Below, one piece after another: positions 7,849-15,121 of a stretch of 41,860 nucleotides of DNA (within the stretch, counting starts at the first letter, position 1; every line of letters begins with the position of its first letter). The DNA lies in NCBI GenBank assembly GCA_001776635.1, contig MFCP01000008.1, forward strand, positions 1-41,860, in the 5' to 3' direction. The notes under the pieces are model-generated. The model searched no databases and was not told the origin of the DNA. It saw only the letters and a list, made by a program, of their open reading frames with translations. Both the position numbers and the translations under genes were made by a program. This DNA is from Candidatus Daviesbacteria bacterium RIFCSPHIGHO2_01_FULL_40_11 (GTDB taxonomy: Bacteria > Patescibacteriota > Microgenomatia > Daviesbacterales > UBA10151).

Positions 7849-8511
7849 GTGATTAATATAAATCGCATAGAATCCGCTGATTTATGGTATGTGGTAGGTT
7901 ACATTGCAACTGATGGGTATTTAAGTATTGATGGTCGACATATAAACATTACCTCAAAAGATAGAGACCACCTTTATAAAATAAGATCTGCTTTAAAATT
8001 GGATAATAAAATAGGAAGAAAATCCAGAGTGGCTCATGATGAAAAAAGATTTTCTCAATTACAGTTTGGGGATGTAAAGTTCTACCGATTTTTAAAAGGG
8101 CTTGGGCTTGTTTCAAGGAAATCCTTAACTTTAGGCCCGCTTAATATTGATGATAAATTTTTCAAAGACTTTTTTAGAGGAGTTATTGATGGTGATGGAA
8201 ATATAAGTACCTGGATTCATAGGACTAACCATAACCGTCAGTGGTGTTTAAGGATATATTCAGCATCAAAAGTATTCATTGAATGGTTAAATAATAGAGT
8301 AAATCAGGAGTTTGGTATAAAAGGCAGGTTATACTCAAAAAAAGACAAGGATAGAGATAACTTTATTTACCTCTTAAAATTCGGTAAATTGTCTGCATTA
8401 AAAATTCTGAAAAGAATCTACTACGATAAAAGTCTGTTTTTAGAAAGAAAATTTTTACAGGCTCAGTTATGTTTACAAGAAGGGCAGAAAAATGGTAAAT
8501 TATACACCTAA
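7849..8511 (+). CDS. LAGLIDADG homing-endonuclease-like protein abutting tRNA-Leu
   Basis: A 220-residue protein with two LAGLIDADG-type helices: 'WYVVGYIATDGYL' near residue 13 and 'FFRGVIDGDGNIS' near residue 108. Each carries the acidic residue that holds the catalytic metal, so this is a two-motif monomer. It begins with GTG. Its TAA stop occupies 8509-8511 and the first base of tRNA-Leu is 8512, on the same strand with no gap. No intron or intein is seen around it, so it is a free-standing endonuclease gene. The likely role is cutting a DNA site, perhaps in or near the tRNA gene, to spread itself; that is inference. Confidence 0.88.
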   Translation: MININRIESADLWYVVGYIATDGYLSIDGRHINITSKDRDHLYKIRSALKLDNKIGRKSRVAHDEKRFSQLQFGDVKFYRFLKGLGLVSRKSLTLGPLNIDDKFFKDFFRGVIDGDGNISTWIHRTNHNRQWCLRIYSASKVFIEWLNNRVNQEFGIKGRLYSKKDKDRDNFIYLLKFGKLSALKILKRIYYDKSLFLERKFLQAQLCLQEGQKNGKLYT

Positions 8512-8597
8512 GCCCAGGTGATGGAATGGCAGACATTCAGGACTTAAAATCCTGTGACCGCAAGGTCGTGAGGGTTCGAATCCCTCCCTGGGTACCA
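8512..8597 (+). tRNA. tRNA-Leu (UAA)
   Basis: Acceptor GCCCAGG pairs with CCTGGGT (one G-U). The anticodon stem is CAGGA/TCCTG around CTTAAAA (anticodon TAA). A long variable arm GACC-GCAA-GGTC marks a class II tRNA, and the T-arm GAGGGTTCGAATCCCTC is canonical. CCA is encoded at 8595-8597. Confidence 0.96.
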
Positions 8598-8669
8598 CGG
8601 GGTGTAGGTCATCGGTAGACCGCTGCGTTTGGGACGCAGATGTAGAGAGTTCAATTCTCTCCACCCCGA
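8598..8669 (+). tRNA. tRNA-Pro (UGG)
   Basis: It begins at the base after the CCA of tRNA-Leu. Acceptor CGGGGTG pairs with CACCCCG. The anticodon stem CTGCG/CGCAG encloses TTTGGGA (anticodon TGG), and the T-arm is AGAGAGTTCAATTCTCT. CCA is not encoded, unlike its neighbour. The two tRNAs are clearly cotranscribed. Confidence 0.95.
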
Positions 8670-8703
8670 CTTAAAGAAAATCCCCGGGTGAGATACTACA
8701 AAA

Positions 8704-9216
8704 TTAAACAACTGGAGTTTGGCCAAAGATACGAATTGGGGTAGTAAGATCCATCCAGAAGTAGAGTTTTTGCATATCCTCTGTCCGAAGATTGACACAA
8801 CCATGGCTCATCGGGTAGCCAAAATTGTTATGCCAATAAGTGCCGTGCAAACCATAGCCTCTGGTGTTGGGAACCTCTTCGTTACCGAAATAAATCACGA
8901 AAGGAACGTTTGGCAGGTCGTAGTAGGTTCCATACTCAACACTTCCTCCCTGCATCCTGGAAGAAAGAAGCTTGATCCAGGGTTTAAATGTGCCGACGGG
9001 TGTTGGCCACCAGGGCTTGCCGGAAGAGATCACAAAATCATAAATCTTTTGGCCCCCTTCAAAGGCATAAAGCCTTTGGTTTGTCAAATCTATCTCCACC
9101 TTCTTTGAGGTTTCCTCAGCCAAAACAGAGCTGGCCGGAGCGAATGTCAGCAGAAAGATTGCTATCAGCACAATCTGTACTAATAATCTTTTCAACCATT
9201 TCATATTTATAGACAT
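8704..9216 (-). CDS. Secreted L,D-transpeptidase (YkuD domain)
   Basis: L,D-transpeptidases form 3-3 cross-links in peptidoglycan, or attach proteins to it, outside the membrane. A signal peptide (MKWLKRLLVQIVLIAIFLLTFAPASSVLA) covers the N terminus. The YkuD domain follows directly: 'KVEIDLTNQRLYAFEGGQ', 'TPVGTFKPW', and the active-site block 'HGTYWHNNFGYPMSHGCVNL', where the final Cys is the nucleophile and the His residues complete the site. It is a minimal single-domain enzyme. The ATG at 9216 is chosen over the TTG at 9222 because TAGTAT (9232-9227) lies 10 bases upstream. It lies opposite the tRNA pair. Confidence 0.95.
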   Translation of the reverse strand: MSINMKWLKRLLVQIVLIAIFLLTFAPASSVLAEETSKKVEIDLTNQRLYAFEGGQKIYDFVISSGKPWWPTPVGTFKPWIKLLSSRMQGGSVEYGTYYDLPNVPFVIYFGNEEVPNTRGYGLHGTYWHNNFGYPMSHGCVNLRTEDMQKLYFWMDLTTPIRIFGQTPVV

Positions 9217-9260
9217 AGACAAAAAAATACTAACACCCCTCTTTTTAGATATCAGTAAGA

Positions 9261-9288
9261 TTGCTTACGTTTCTGTTTCTGCTATAAT
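9261..9288 (+). promoter_or_regulatory. Leaderless promoter of the C39-like peptidase gene
   Basis: TTGCTT (9261-9266), 16 bases, TATAAT (9283-9288), then only 9 bases to the ATG at 9298. The start of transcription should fall within about three bases of the ATG. Confidence 0.7.
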
Positions 9289-9297
9289 ATCCGCCCT

Positions 9298-10362
9298 ATG
9301 TTTTGGGTAATCCTGTCCACCATATTAATAACTTTATTGACCACTGCTTTTTATCTAGGTTCCATCAATGGTCAGTTGCTCATCTCTCCCCAACTCAGCT
9401 CATCTGAGATGACACCTTTACCGACAACCTCGCCTACCCCAGCCATATCTCTTGCCAAACCTCCTCCCGTCAAAATTATTCCTCAAAAACTTCAGGTTTT
9501 CCAAACCTTTAATAACTGCGGCCCGGCCGCTCTTTCCATGGCCCTGTCATATTTTGGGATAAATGAGTCACAACAAAAATTAGGCAATGAGCTGCGTCCT
9601 TACCAAAATCCCCAGGGAGACAATGATGACAAATCAGTCACTTTAGACGAACTGGCAGGTAAAGCAAAAGAATACGGGTTGCTGACCTATCATCGGCCGG
9701 CTGGCGACATTGGGCAAATGAAACTCTTTATTTCTTATGATATGCCGGTAATTGCCCGCACCTGGCTAAAGCAGGGAGATGACATCGGTCACTACCGCCT
9801 TGTCCGAGGATACGATGATAACCTAGGGCAAATTATCCAAGACGACTCTTTGCAAGGAGCAAATTTAAAGTACACTTATGAAGATTTTTTAAAGCTTTGG
9901 CAAGGATTTAACTATGAATACTTAGTGCTGGTACCAAAGGAAAAGAGAGCTGTTGCAGAAGCTATTTTAGGTGAGAGTTTAGATGAGAAAGTTGCCTGGG
10001 AAGAGGCTTTAACAACTGCCCGGAGGGAGCTTGTCCAAGATCCTGATAATATCTTTACCAAATTTAATCTTTCGGTAGCCTATTATTATTTAGGCGATTT
10101 CCAAAGATCAGTGGAAACTTTTGAAAGTGTGGAGGGAAGACTTCCTTTCAGAATGTTGTGGTATCAGATTGAACCGATTCTAGCCTATCAAAAATTAAAA
10201 AATTATACCAGAGTTTTTCAGCTGACAGATAAAATTTTGAATACCTACAACCGGGCTTTTTCCGAGCTTTATCAAATCAGAGGAGAAATTTACCAAGAGC
10301 TGGGCAAAGTTGATTTAGCCGAAGCCGAATTTGGAAAGGCGCGATTTTACAAACCTACTTAA
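9298..10362 (+). CDS. Membrane-anchored C39-like cysteine peptidase with TPR-type tail
   Basis: Residues 3-20 are a signal anchor, followed by a Pro/Thr/Ser linker. A papain-like peptidase C39 domain follows: the nucleophile Cys74 in 'FNNCGPAALSMALSYFG', the catalytic His near 163 in 'GDDIGHYRLVRGYD', and an acidic residue in 'IIQDDSLQG'. The C-terminal third has TPR-like helical pairs ('NLSVAYYYLGDFQRSVETFESV', 'SELYQIRGEIYQELGKVDLAEAEFGKARFY'). C39 domains normally remove double-glycine leaders inside ABC transporters. Here there is no transporter part, so a general exported peptidase or amidase role is more likely. The last 8 bases overlap the convergent hydrolase gene. Confidence 0.85.
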   Translation: MFWVILSTILITLLTTAFYLGSINGQLLISPQLSSSEMTPLPTTSPTPAISLAKPPPVKIIPQKLQVFQTFNNCGPAALSMALSYFGINESQQKLGNELRPYQNPQGDNDDKSVTLDELAGKAKEYGLLTYHRPAGDIGQMKLFISYDMPVIARTWLKQGDDIGHYRLVRGYDDNLGQIIQDDSLQGANLKYTYEDFLKLWQGFNYEYLVLVPKEKRAVAEAILGESLDEKVAWEEALTTARRELVQDPDNIFTKFNLSVAYYYLGDFQRSVETFESVEGRLPFRMLWYQIEPILAYQKLKNYTRVFQLTDKILNTYNRAFSELYQIRGEIYQELGKVDLAEAEFGKARFYKPT

Positions 10363-11401
10363 GAATTTTATCAAAGAACTCTACTGAGCGGTTAAGAGCC
10401 AAAGATAAATTCCGGGAGAGATTATGGTCATCCCCTTCATATGTATAAAATTCTACACTTTGGCCTGCATTTTTCATTGCCTCATTTAACCTTTCACTAA
10501 AAAGTAATGGCACATCTTGATCCGAAGTCCCGTGGTGAAGTTGTAAGGGTCCGGAAATATCTTTAACAAAAGATATCGGTGAGATAGACTGCCAAAATGC
10601 CGGATTTTTATCAGTATTGCCGTACTTGTCAATCAGCGCCTGCCTGCCAGGTCTTCTGAAAGCCCGTTCGCTTTCGGACAGCATAAAGGGTCTGGCCCTT
10701 CTCCAGTTTTTGATCATGTCATCGTATGATGCCACTACCCCGGCCCAAATCACCCCGGCTTTAATATCTTCGGTCACCACCATAGAGCGCAAAGTGATAC
10801 TTCCTCCCATTGAGTGTCCCCACATGCCGATTTTGTCCGGATTTACATTGGGGTATTTTTTGACAGAGGCAACAGCGTTTAAAACATCAGTGGTATAAGC
10901 CGTAGAATAATATGCCCCTTCGGGGTTGCCTTCAGAATCTCCGTGTCCCCGGTAGTCCGGTTTAAAAACAATGTAACCATTGCGGGAAAAGATGTCTGTA
11001 TAAGCAGCGTAACGCCCGGTGGTGGAATACTGCGCCGGAGGGATATAGCCATGGTTAAATATAATCACCGGCCACCCGCCGACCGGTTGGTTACCTTGGG
11101 GTACGGTTAGGAGAGCGTAAATTTTCAAGCCTTCGGATCTGTAAGAAGCCAGGTACTGTCTGTAGTTACTGCCGGATGCAAGATCCCTTTCGATAGTAAT
11201 CTCGCTACCAGGATATTCCTTCTTTCTCATGTCGGCAATCTGCAAAGGGTGGACATCTTCTTGCTGTTGGGATGGCTGGATTACAGTCCCAGGGTTTTCC
11301 AGAGAGGGGTTATTACCTGATTTTCTAACAGAAACCACTCCCACCAGTAACAAAGCCGAAACTACCAATAAACCAATTACCAACTTTTTGCTGGAACTCA
11401 T
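10355..11401 (-). CDS. Secreted alpha/beta hydrolase, prolyl-oligopeptidase/dienelactone type
   Basis: A single N-terminal membrane segment (residues 7-24) anchors or exports the protein. The alpha/beta hydrolase core has the oxyanion block 'FNHGYIPP', the 'PDYRGHGDSEG' loop, the nucleophile elbow GHSMGG with Ser197, an acid in 'GTSDQDVPL' near 293 and the catalytic His in 'GDDHNL' near 327. This fits the peptidase S9/acetyl-esterase group, so it probably cleaves a peptide or ester outside the cell; the substrate is unknown. Its ATG overlaps the TGA of the sugar dehydrogenase gene upstream (ATGA), so the two are translationally coupled. Confidence 0.9.
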   Translation of the reverse strand: MSSSKKLVIGLLVVSALLLVGVVSVRKSGNNPSLENPGTVIQPSQQQEDVHPLQIADMRKKEYPGSEITIERDLASGSNYRQYLASYRSEGLKIYALLTVPQGNQPVGGWPVIIFNHGYIPPAQYSTTGRYAAYTDIFSRNGYIVFKPDYRGHGDSEGNPEGAYYSTAYTTDVLNAVASVKKYPNVNPDKIGMWGHSMGGSITLRSMVVTEDIKAGVIWAGVVASYDDMIKNWRRARPFMLSESERAFRRPGRQALIDKYGNTDKNPAFWQSISPISFVKDISGPLQLHHGTSDQDVPLLFSERLNEAMKNAGQSVEFYTYEGDDHNLSRNLSLALNRSVEFFDKILK

Positions 11402-12576
11402 ATTTTTGAAGGATCAATTTTGATTATTTTATCGTCGCCTTCTTGGACCCGGCCTCTTCCGTCACGGTTGCTGGTGGTAATATAGAGGAAATTATCCGGC
11501 CCTAAGACTACATCACGAATCCTGCCAAACTGTTCCTTAAATTGTTCTTTCAGAGTTCCCGTGGAGATGTCATATTGAAAAAGTGCCTCACCACGAAGTC
11601 CTCCAAAGAATATTTTTTCTTCCAAGAAAGCTGTCCCAGCCGGAGCCCAGGTGCTGGAGCCGGAATTTATCACCGGAGTTTCTAAGCCATCTCTTTTTTC
11701 ATCTCCCTGAATAGTTGGCCAGCCATAATTTTTTCCCATTTCTATTAAATTGAGCTCATCTTTAGTGGATGGTCCATGCTCTGTTGCCCAAAGCCGGCCC
11801 TGGCTATCCCAAGCTAGTCCCTGAGGGTTCCGGTGACCATATGAGTAGACCAAATTACCAAAAGGATTTCCGGGTGCTGCGCTCCCCTCGTCTGTTACCC
11901 GCAAAATCTTTCCTGCCAGAGAATTTCTATCTTGTGCTCGGGAAGGATTCCCCGCATCTCCGGTGGTAATGTATAAGAAGTTATCAGAGCCGAACTTAAT
12001 CCTTCCGCCATTATGATTGGCTGCCCCTGGAATGTTGTTTACAATAACTTGCTCATTTACTAACTTTCCGTTCTCAAACTTAAATCTTACTACTTTATTT
12101 AATGTATTATCTCCAGTGCTAGAGTAAGTATAGTAAAGATAAACATAGCCGTTTTCTGCAAAATCAGGATGGAGAGTAATCCCCAACAGCCCACCTTCGC
12201 CGATATGTTTGACAGCAGAAATGGTGACAACTGGCGTGGGTGAGAGCTTACCATTTTTATCAATCATTCGAACCCGCCCGGTCCGTTCTGTAAAAAGGAT
12301 ACTTTTATTAGGGAGAAATACCAAACCCCAGGGAATTTCCAAATTTTGAGCAATTACTGTTATTTGAGCAGACTGATTTTGGTCCGGGCATGGAGCAAAT
12401 TCACAATTCGGCGGTACTCTTCCCACAGCCGAGCCGTCCGGACAGATTTTGGCTTCCTGAGTACAGACAATACCATCACCAGAAGGTTCCTTTTCAAAAA
12501 AATTCTTACCAGAGAGTATTGCACCCAAGGTAATCAGGGAAATCACTACTACGGCCGTTATTATTTTGGGAGACAT
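11398..12576 (-). CDS. PQQ-dependent aldose sugar dehydrogenase-like beta-propeller
   Basis: A 392-residue protein with an N-terminal membrane segment and a short cysteine-rich region with four Cys (CTQEAKICPDG...NCEFAPCP). The glucose/sorbosone dehydrogenase (GSDH) propeller follows: 'IPWGLVFLPN', 'GEGGLLGITLHPDF', 'NHNGGRIKFG', 'YSYGHRNPQGLAWD', 'EHGPSTKDELNLI'. These include the His/Arg residues that hold the quinone and calcium in soluble aldose dehydrogenases. Whether PQQ is available in this organism is not known, since no pqq gene is in view. It is first in a two-gene unit with the hydrolase. Confidence 0.9.
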   Translation of the reverse strand: MSPKIITAVVVISLITLGAILSGKNFFEKEPSGDGIVCTQEAKICPDGSAVGRVPPNCEFAPCPDQNQSAQITVIAQNLEIPWGLVFLPNKSILFTERTGRVRMIDKNGKLSPTPVVTISAVKHIGEGGLLGITLHPDFAENGYVYLYYTYSSTGDNTLNKVVRFKFENGKLVNEQVIVNNIPGAANHNGGRIKFGSDNFLYITTGDAGNPSRAQDRNSLAGKILRVTDEGSAAPGNPFGNLVYSYGHRNPQGLAWDSQGRLWATEHGPSTKDELNLIEMGKNYGWPTIQGDEKRDGLETPVINSGSSTWAPAGTAFLEEKIFFGGLRGEALFQYDISTGTLKEQFKEQFGRIRDVVLGPDNFLYITTSNRDGRGRVQEGDDKIIKIDPSKI

Positions 12577-12597
12577 TTGGTATAATAATTATATCAA

Positions 12598-13338
12598 ATG
12601 AAAACCTATGCGATACTGGCTATTCCTATCCTGGCCTTTTTTGTCATGTTATTTGTCTACACCAAAGCAGTCGGCCCAATCCCCTTTTCTGTTAGTAGCG
12701 TTACTACTTCCAAGACGGATACTTTTAATGTAACAGGGGAAGGTATAGTGGTTGCAAAGCCGGATATAGCTACCTTAAGTGTTGGTATTACAGCCCAGGC
12801 CTCTACAGTCAAGACAGCCCAAGACCAGATAAGTTCTGCCATCAATAAAGTCTCTGATGCCATTAAAAAGCTGGGGATTGAACAAAAAGATATCCAAACA
12901 CAAAATTATCAAATCAACCCCAATTATGACTTCCAGGGTCCTACCCAGCGGATTACCGGCTACTCCGCCTCTACCAACCTGTCAATAAAGGTCCGAAACA
13001 TTGACTTGGTGAACCAGGTAATTGATTCTGCCACCGAAAACGGCGCAAATCAGGTAGGTGGAATCAATTTTGATGTGGATGATAAAGCTAAGGTGGAAAA
13101 TGAGGCCAGGCAGAAAGCAGTAACCGCAGCTAAAACAAAGGCTGAAAACGCAGCCAAAATTGCCGGATTTAGGCTGGGTAGGCTGGTAAATTATTCGGAA
13201 AATTTTGAAGGAGAACCTAGGCCAATCCCTCTTCGGGTAAGTGCCGGGGCACCGGAAGTTCAAGAACTTGAAACAGCAGTGGAGCCAGGATCCTCTGAAA
13301 TCAGGGTGGTAGTTACCTTAAGCTACGAAATTTTCTAA
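12598..13338 (+). CDS. SIMPL-domain (DUF541) exported protein
   Basis: A signal anchor (residues 5-23) precedes a SIMPL/DUF541 domain: 'FNVTGEGIVVAKPDIATLSVGI', 'KLGIEQKDIQTQNYQINPNYD', 'GYSASTNLSIKVRNID', then 'ARQKAVTAAKTKAENAAKIAGFRLG' and a final 'EIRVVVTLSYEI' strand. Family members such as E. coli YggE are periplasmic proteins linked to oxidative stress, with no agreed biochemical function. TATAAT (12581-12586) ends 11 bases before the ATG, giving a very short or absent leader. It is divergent from the sugar dehydrogenase with 21 bases between the starts. Confidence 0.92.
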   Translation: MKTYAILAIPILAFFVMLFVYTKAVGPIPFSVSSVTTSKTDTFNVTGEGIVVAKPDIATLSVGITAQASTVKTAQDQISSAINKVSDAIKKLGIEQKDIQTQNYQINPNYDFQGPTQRITGYSASTNLSIKVRNIDLVNQVIDSATENGANQVGGINFDVDDKAKVENEARQKAVTAAKTKAENAAKIAGFRLGRLVNYSENFEGEPRPIPLRVSAGAPEVQELETAVEPGSSEIRVVVTLSYEIF

Positions 13339-13547
13339 ATATCCTTTATCTCCTTGGCAAAAGGTCTTTGTTGATCTCTGTCAAAGCCTATCTCGTAGAC
13401 TTTACTACTTGGTAATCTAGCAGATAACTCATCAAAATAGTCTCCCCTGTTTCCATAGATCCGGTGAGAGCCCGAGTCCATCCTCCTCAGGCCTGAAAAT
13501 GCCCTTGAAATGAACTGGCCAAATTCAACTTTTCCCATACCTAACAT
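13335..13547 (-). CDS. Small basic protein of unknown family
   Basis: A 70-residue frame, overlapping the SIMPL stop by 4 bases on the opposite strand. It has a mixed charged composition ('SGSHRIYGNRGDYFDELSARLPSSKVYEIGFDRDQQR'). The pattern of a His/Arg strand, 'GxYFDEL', 'LP', then 'YEIGFD' is faintly like small barnase-type RNases, but the usual C-terminal catalytic His block is missing, so no function is claimed. No Shine-Dalgarno is visible before the ATG. Confidence 0.5.
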   Translation of the reverse strand: MLGMGKVEFGQFISRAFSGLRRMDSGSHRIYGNRGDYFDELSARLPSSKVYEIGFDRDQQRPFAKEIKDI

Positions 13548-13625
13548 TTACGATATTTAAGATTTAGTTCAAAGTCAAGGGAGCAATTGAAAAAGGTAGA
13601 GTACTTCAGATAGAATATGGAATAC

Positions 13626-13700
13626 GCGGGTGTAATTCAGCGGTAGAATGTCACTTTTCCAAAGTGAACGTCAGGGGTCCGACTCCCCTCACCCGCTCCA
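13626..13700 (+). tRNA. tRNA-Gly (UCC)
   Basis: Acceptor GCGGGTG pairs with CACCCGC. The anticodon stem TCACT/AGTGA encloses TTTCCAA (anticodon TCC), and the T-arm is AGGGGTCCGACTCCCCT. The T-loop reads TCCGACT where most tRNAs have TTC, a small oddity. CCA is encoded at 13698-13700. Confidence 0.94.
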
Positions 13701-13718
13701 GACGGGGCAGTTTACCTC

Positions 13719-14576
13719 CTAGGATATTGAAGCCACTGTTGTGTTTATACTTCGTCTTTTTCTCCAAAGCAAAAAGATTAGAGTTAATGCCGCAATAAGG
13801 GAGGCAGCATAATTTATAGCTATTTTGGATGGATCCATCGTTTTGTTTATAAAAGAAGCTAGGAAATGAAATATTAAGAAAAGATAAGTAAAGAAATACA
13901 GATTTGATAAATTCATCATTTTTCCTCGTATCACAAACCAAATTAATATTAAAATTACTCCTAAATCATTTTGCTGGCTAAAAACAACTATCAAAGAAGC
14001 TAAAATAATTAGGACAGTCTTCTCTAGATGTTTTAAACCTAATCCTGCTACCAATTTTCCCACCTGTCCATATTTCTTTATTAAAATCAACATAATGATT
14101 AGAACAGATCCTAATATTAATGAATCTGGATAAGCAAAAGGAATCAGCCCTGCCATCAATACATAAAGAATCAATAGATACAAAATTGACAGAATATAAC
14201 CGATCTTTCCTAAAAATGGTCGTTTTTCTCCAGGAATTAAAAAGTTAGTTAAAAGATAGGGAAAAGTTACGGTTACTGCGCTGTGGCCTAAAGCCAGAAG
14301 AAGTGTTAAAAAGAAGGGATTTTTGATATAAAAAGCCTCTTCCAAAATACCATAAAGTATGCCAATAAGAAAAATGCCCAGAATGGATAGTTTTTTTCTG
14401 AGAATAATATCTGCCACGACGGCTAACTGTATTAAATAATAGGAAAAAGAAAAGATGACTGTACTAAGATCTATCCTATTAAAAAGAGTAGAAACCGTTA
14501 CAATCTCAGCTGAAAACCAACCCAAGAATCCAAATAACCAGACCCACTTAGGAAATAGAAAATACTTTTGTTTGAT
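13719..14576 (-). CDS. Polytopic membrane protein, CPBP-like, possible AUC start
   Basis: About eight hydrophobic helices. The segment 'GILYGILEEAFYIKN' followed by 'LALGHSAVTV' recalls the EE and H motifs of the CPBP/Abi intramembrane protease-like superfamily, but the match is loose. In-frame coding sequence extends upstream of the first accepted start (TTG at 14525) with a natural-looking N terminus, 'KQKYFLFPKWVWLFGFLGWF', back to a stop just before 14582. The only start-like codon there is ATC at 14576, with AGGGGA about 8 bases upstream. I place the start there tentatively; 14525 is the conservative alternative. Confidence 0.7.
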   Translation of the reverse strand: MKQKYFLFPKWVWLFGFLGWFSAEIVTVSTLFNRIDLSTVIFSFSYYLIQLAVVADIILRKKLSILGIFLIGILYGILEEAFYIKNPFFLTLLLALGHSAVTVTFPYLLTNFLIPGEKRPFLGKIGYILSILYLLILYVLMAGLIPFAYPDSLILGSVLIIMLILIKKYGQVGKLVAGLGLKHLEKTVLIILASLIVVFSQQNDLGVILILIWFVIRGKMMNLSNLYFFTYLFLIFHFLASFINKTMDPSKIAINYAASLIAALTLIFLLWRKRRSINTTVASIS

Positions 14577-14628
14577 GGAAAATTTCCCCTATTACTCTTT
14601 TTAACAAAATATATATTACAATTCAACC

Positions 14629-14763
14629 CTCGACTGCCTGATACGCTCTCATCAATTTGTTAAAATGAGACAGGTAGTTGAGCAGGATTAGTTCAAAATA
14701 ATTTGCGTGTCCTGCTCATTCACTTTGTGAATGAGCGAGGCTCGCCCAAAGGGCGGCCCGCTC
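14629..14763 (+). repeat. Cluster of overlapping hairpins upstream of the GIY-YIG gene
   Basis: Four inverted repeats follow one another. CTCGACTGCCTG (14629) pairs with CAGGTAGTTGAG (14671) with an inner TCTCAT/ATGAGA stem. GAGCAGGA (14680) pairs with TCCTGCTC (14710). GCTCATTCAC (14714) pairs with GTGAATGAGC (14727) around TTT. GAGCG (14733) pairs with CGCTC (14759) with an inner CGCCC/GGGCG around AAA. Neighbouring stems share GAGC/GCTC arms, so they are partly exclusive. The last two are GC-rich, like REP-type palindromes. Confidence 0.75.
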
Positions 14764-14769
14764 TCCATA

Positions 14770-15018
14770 ATGTATTTCATTTACGTTCTACAAAGCCTTA
14801 AAGATCAGAGAACATATGTTGGTTATACAGATAATGTAGAAAGAAGATTTATTCAACATAACTCTGGTTATGTGAGATCTACCAAACACAGAATTCCTTT
14901 TAAATTGCTTTTTACTGAGAATTTTTTAACATCTGCAGAGGTAAAGAAACGTGAGTTATATTGGAAAAGTGGAGCAGGTAGGCGAAAACTAAAGGACTAT
15001 TTTCAAAAGGGTTGCTAA
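14770..15018 (+). CDS. GIY-YIG domain endonuclease-like protein
   Basis: A compact GIY-YIG domain of about 82 residues (UPF0213/YhbQ-type). It starts 'MYFIYVLQSLKDQRTYVGYTDNVERR' with the GIY (FIYVL) and YIG (TYVGYT) strands, the conserved Arg in 'NVERRFIQHNSG', and the later Glu in 'EVKKRELYWKSGAGRRKLK'. These single-domain nucleases cut DNA or process structured nucleic acid; a cellular role is not settled. ATG 14770 is chosen over the in-frame ATG 14731 because the 13 extra residues are encoded by a GC-rich hairpin and are not conserved-looking. No Shine-Dalgarno is visible. Confidence 0.9.
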   Translation: MYFIYVLQSLKDQRTYVGYTDNVERRFIQHNSGYVRSTKHRIPFKLLFTENFLTSAEVKKRELYWKSGAGRRKLKDYFQKGC

Positions 15019-15121
15019 AATTAGTTAAAATTCGATCCTATAACCAAGAACCCTAACGGGAATCGAACTAGCCAGTAATTTGCATTTTGCTTGAGTAACT
15101 AATAAACTATCTTTATAAGAT

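Noticed and set aside
14731-14769. N-terminal extension MSEARPKGGPLSI of the GIY-YIG protein
   Set aside because: Encoded by a GC-rich palindrome, absent from the domain family; ATG 14770 gives a normal start.
15033-15076. tRNA-like stretch with TTCGATTC on the minus strand
   Set aside because: The bases flanking the T-loop-like sequence do not pair, and no D-arm, anticodon arm or acceptor can be built.
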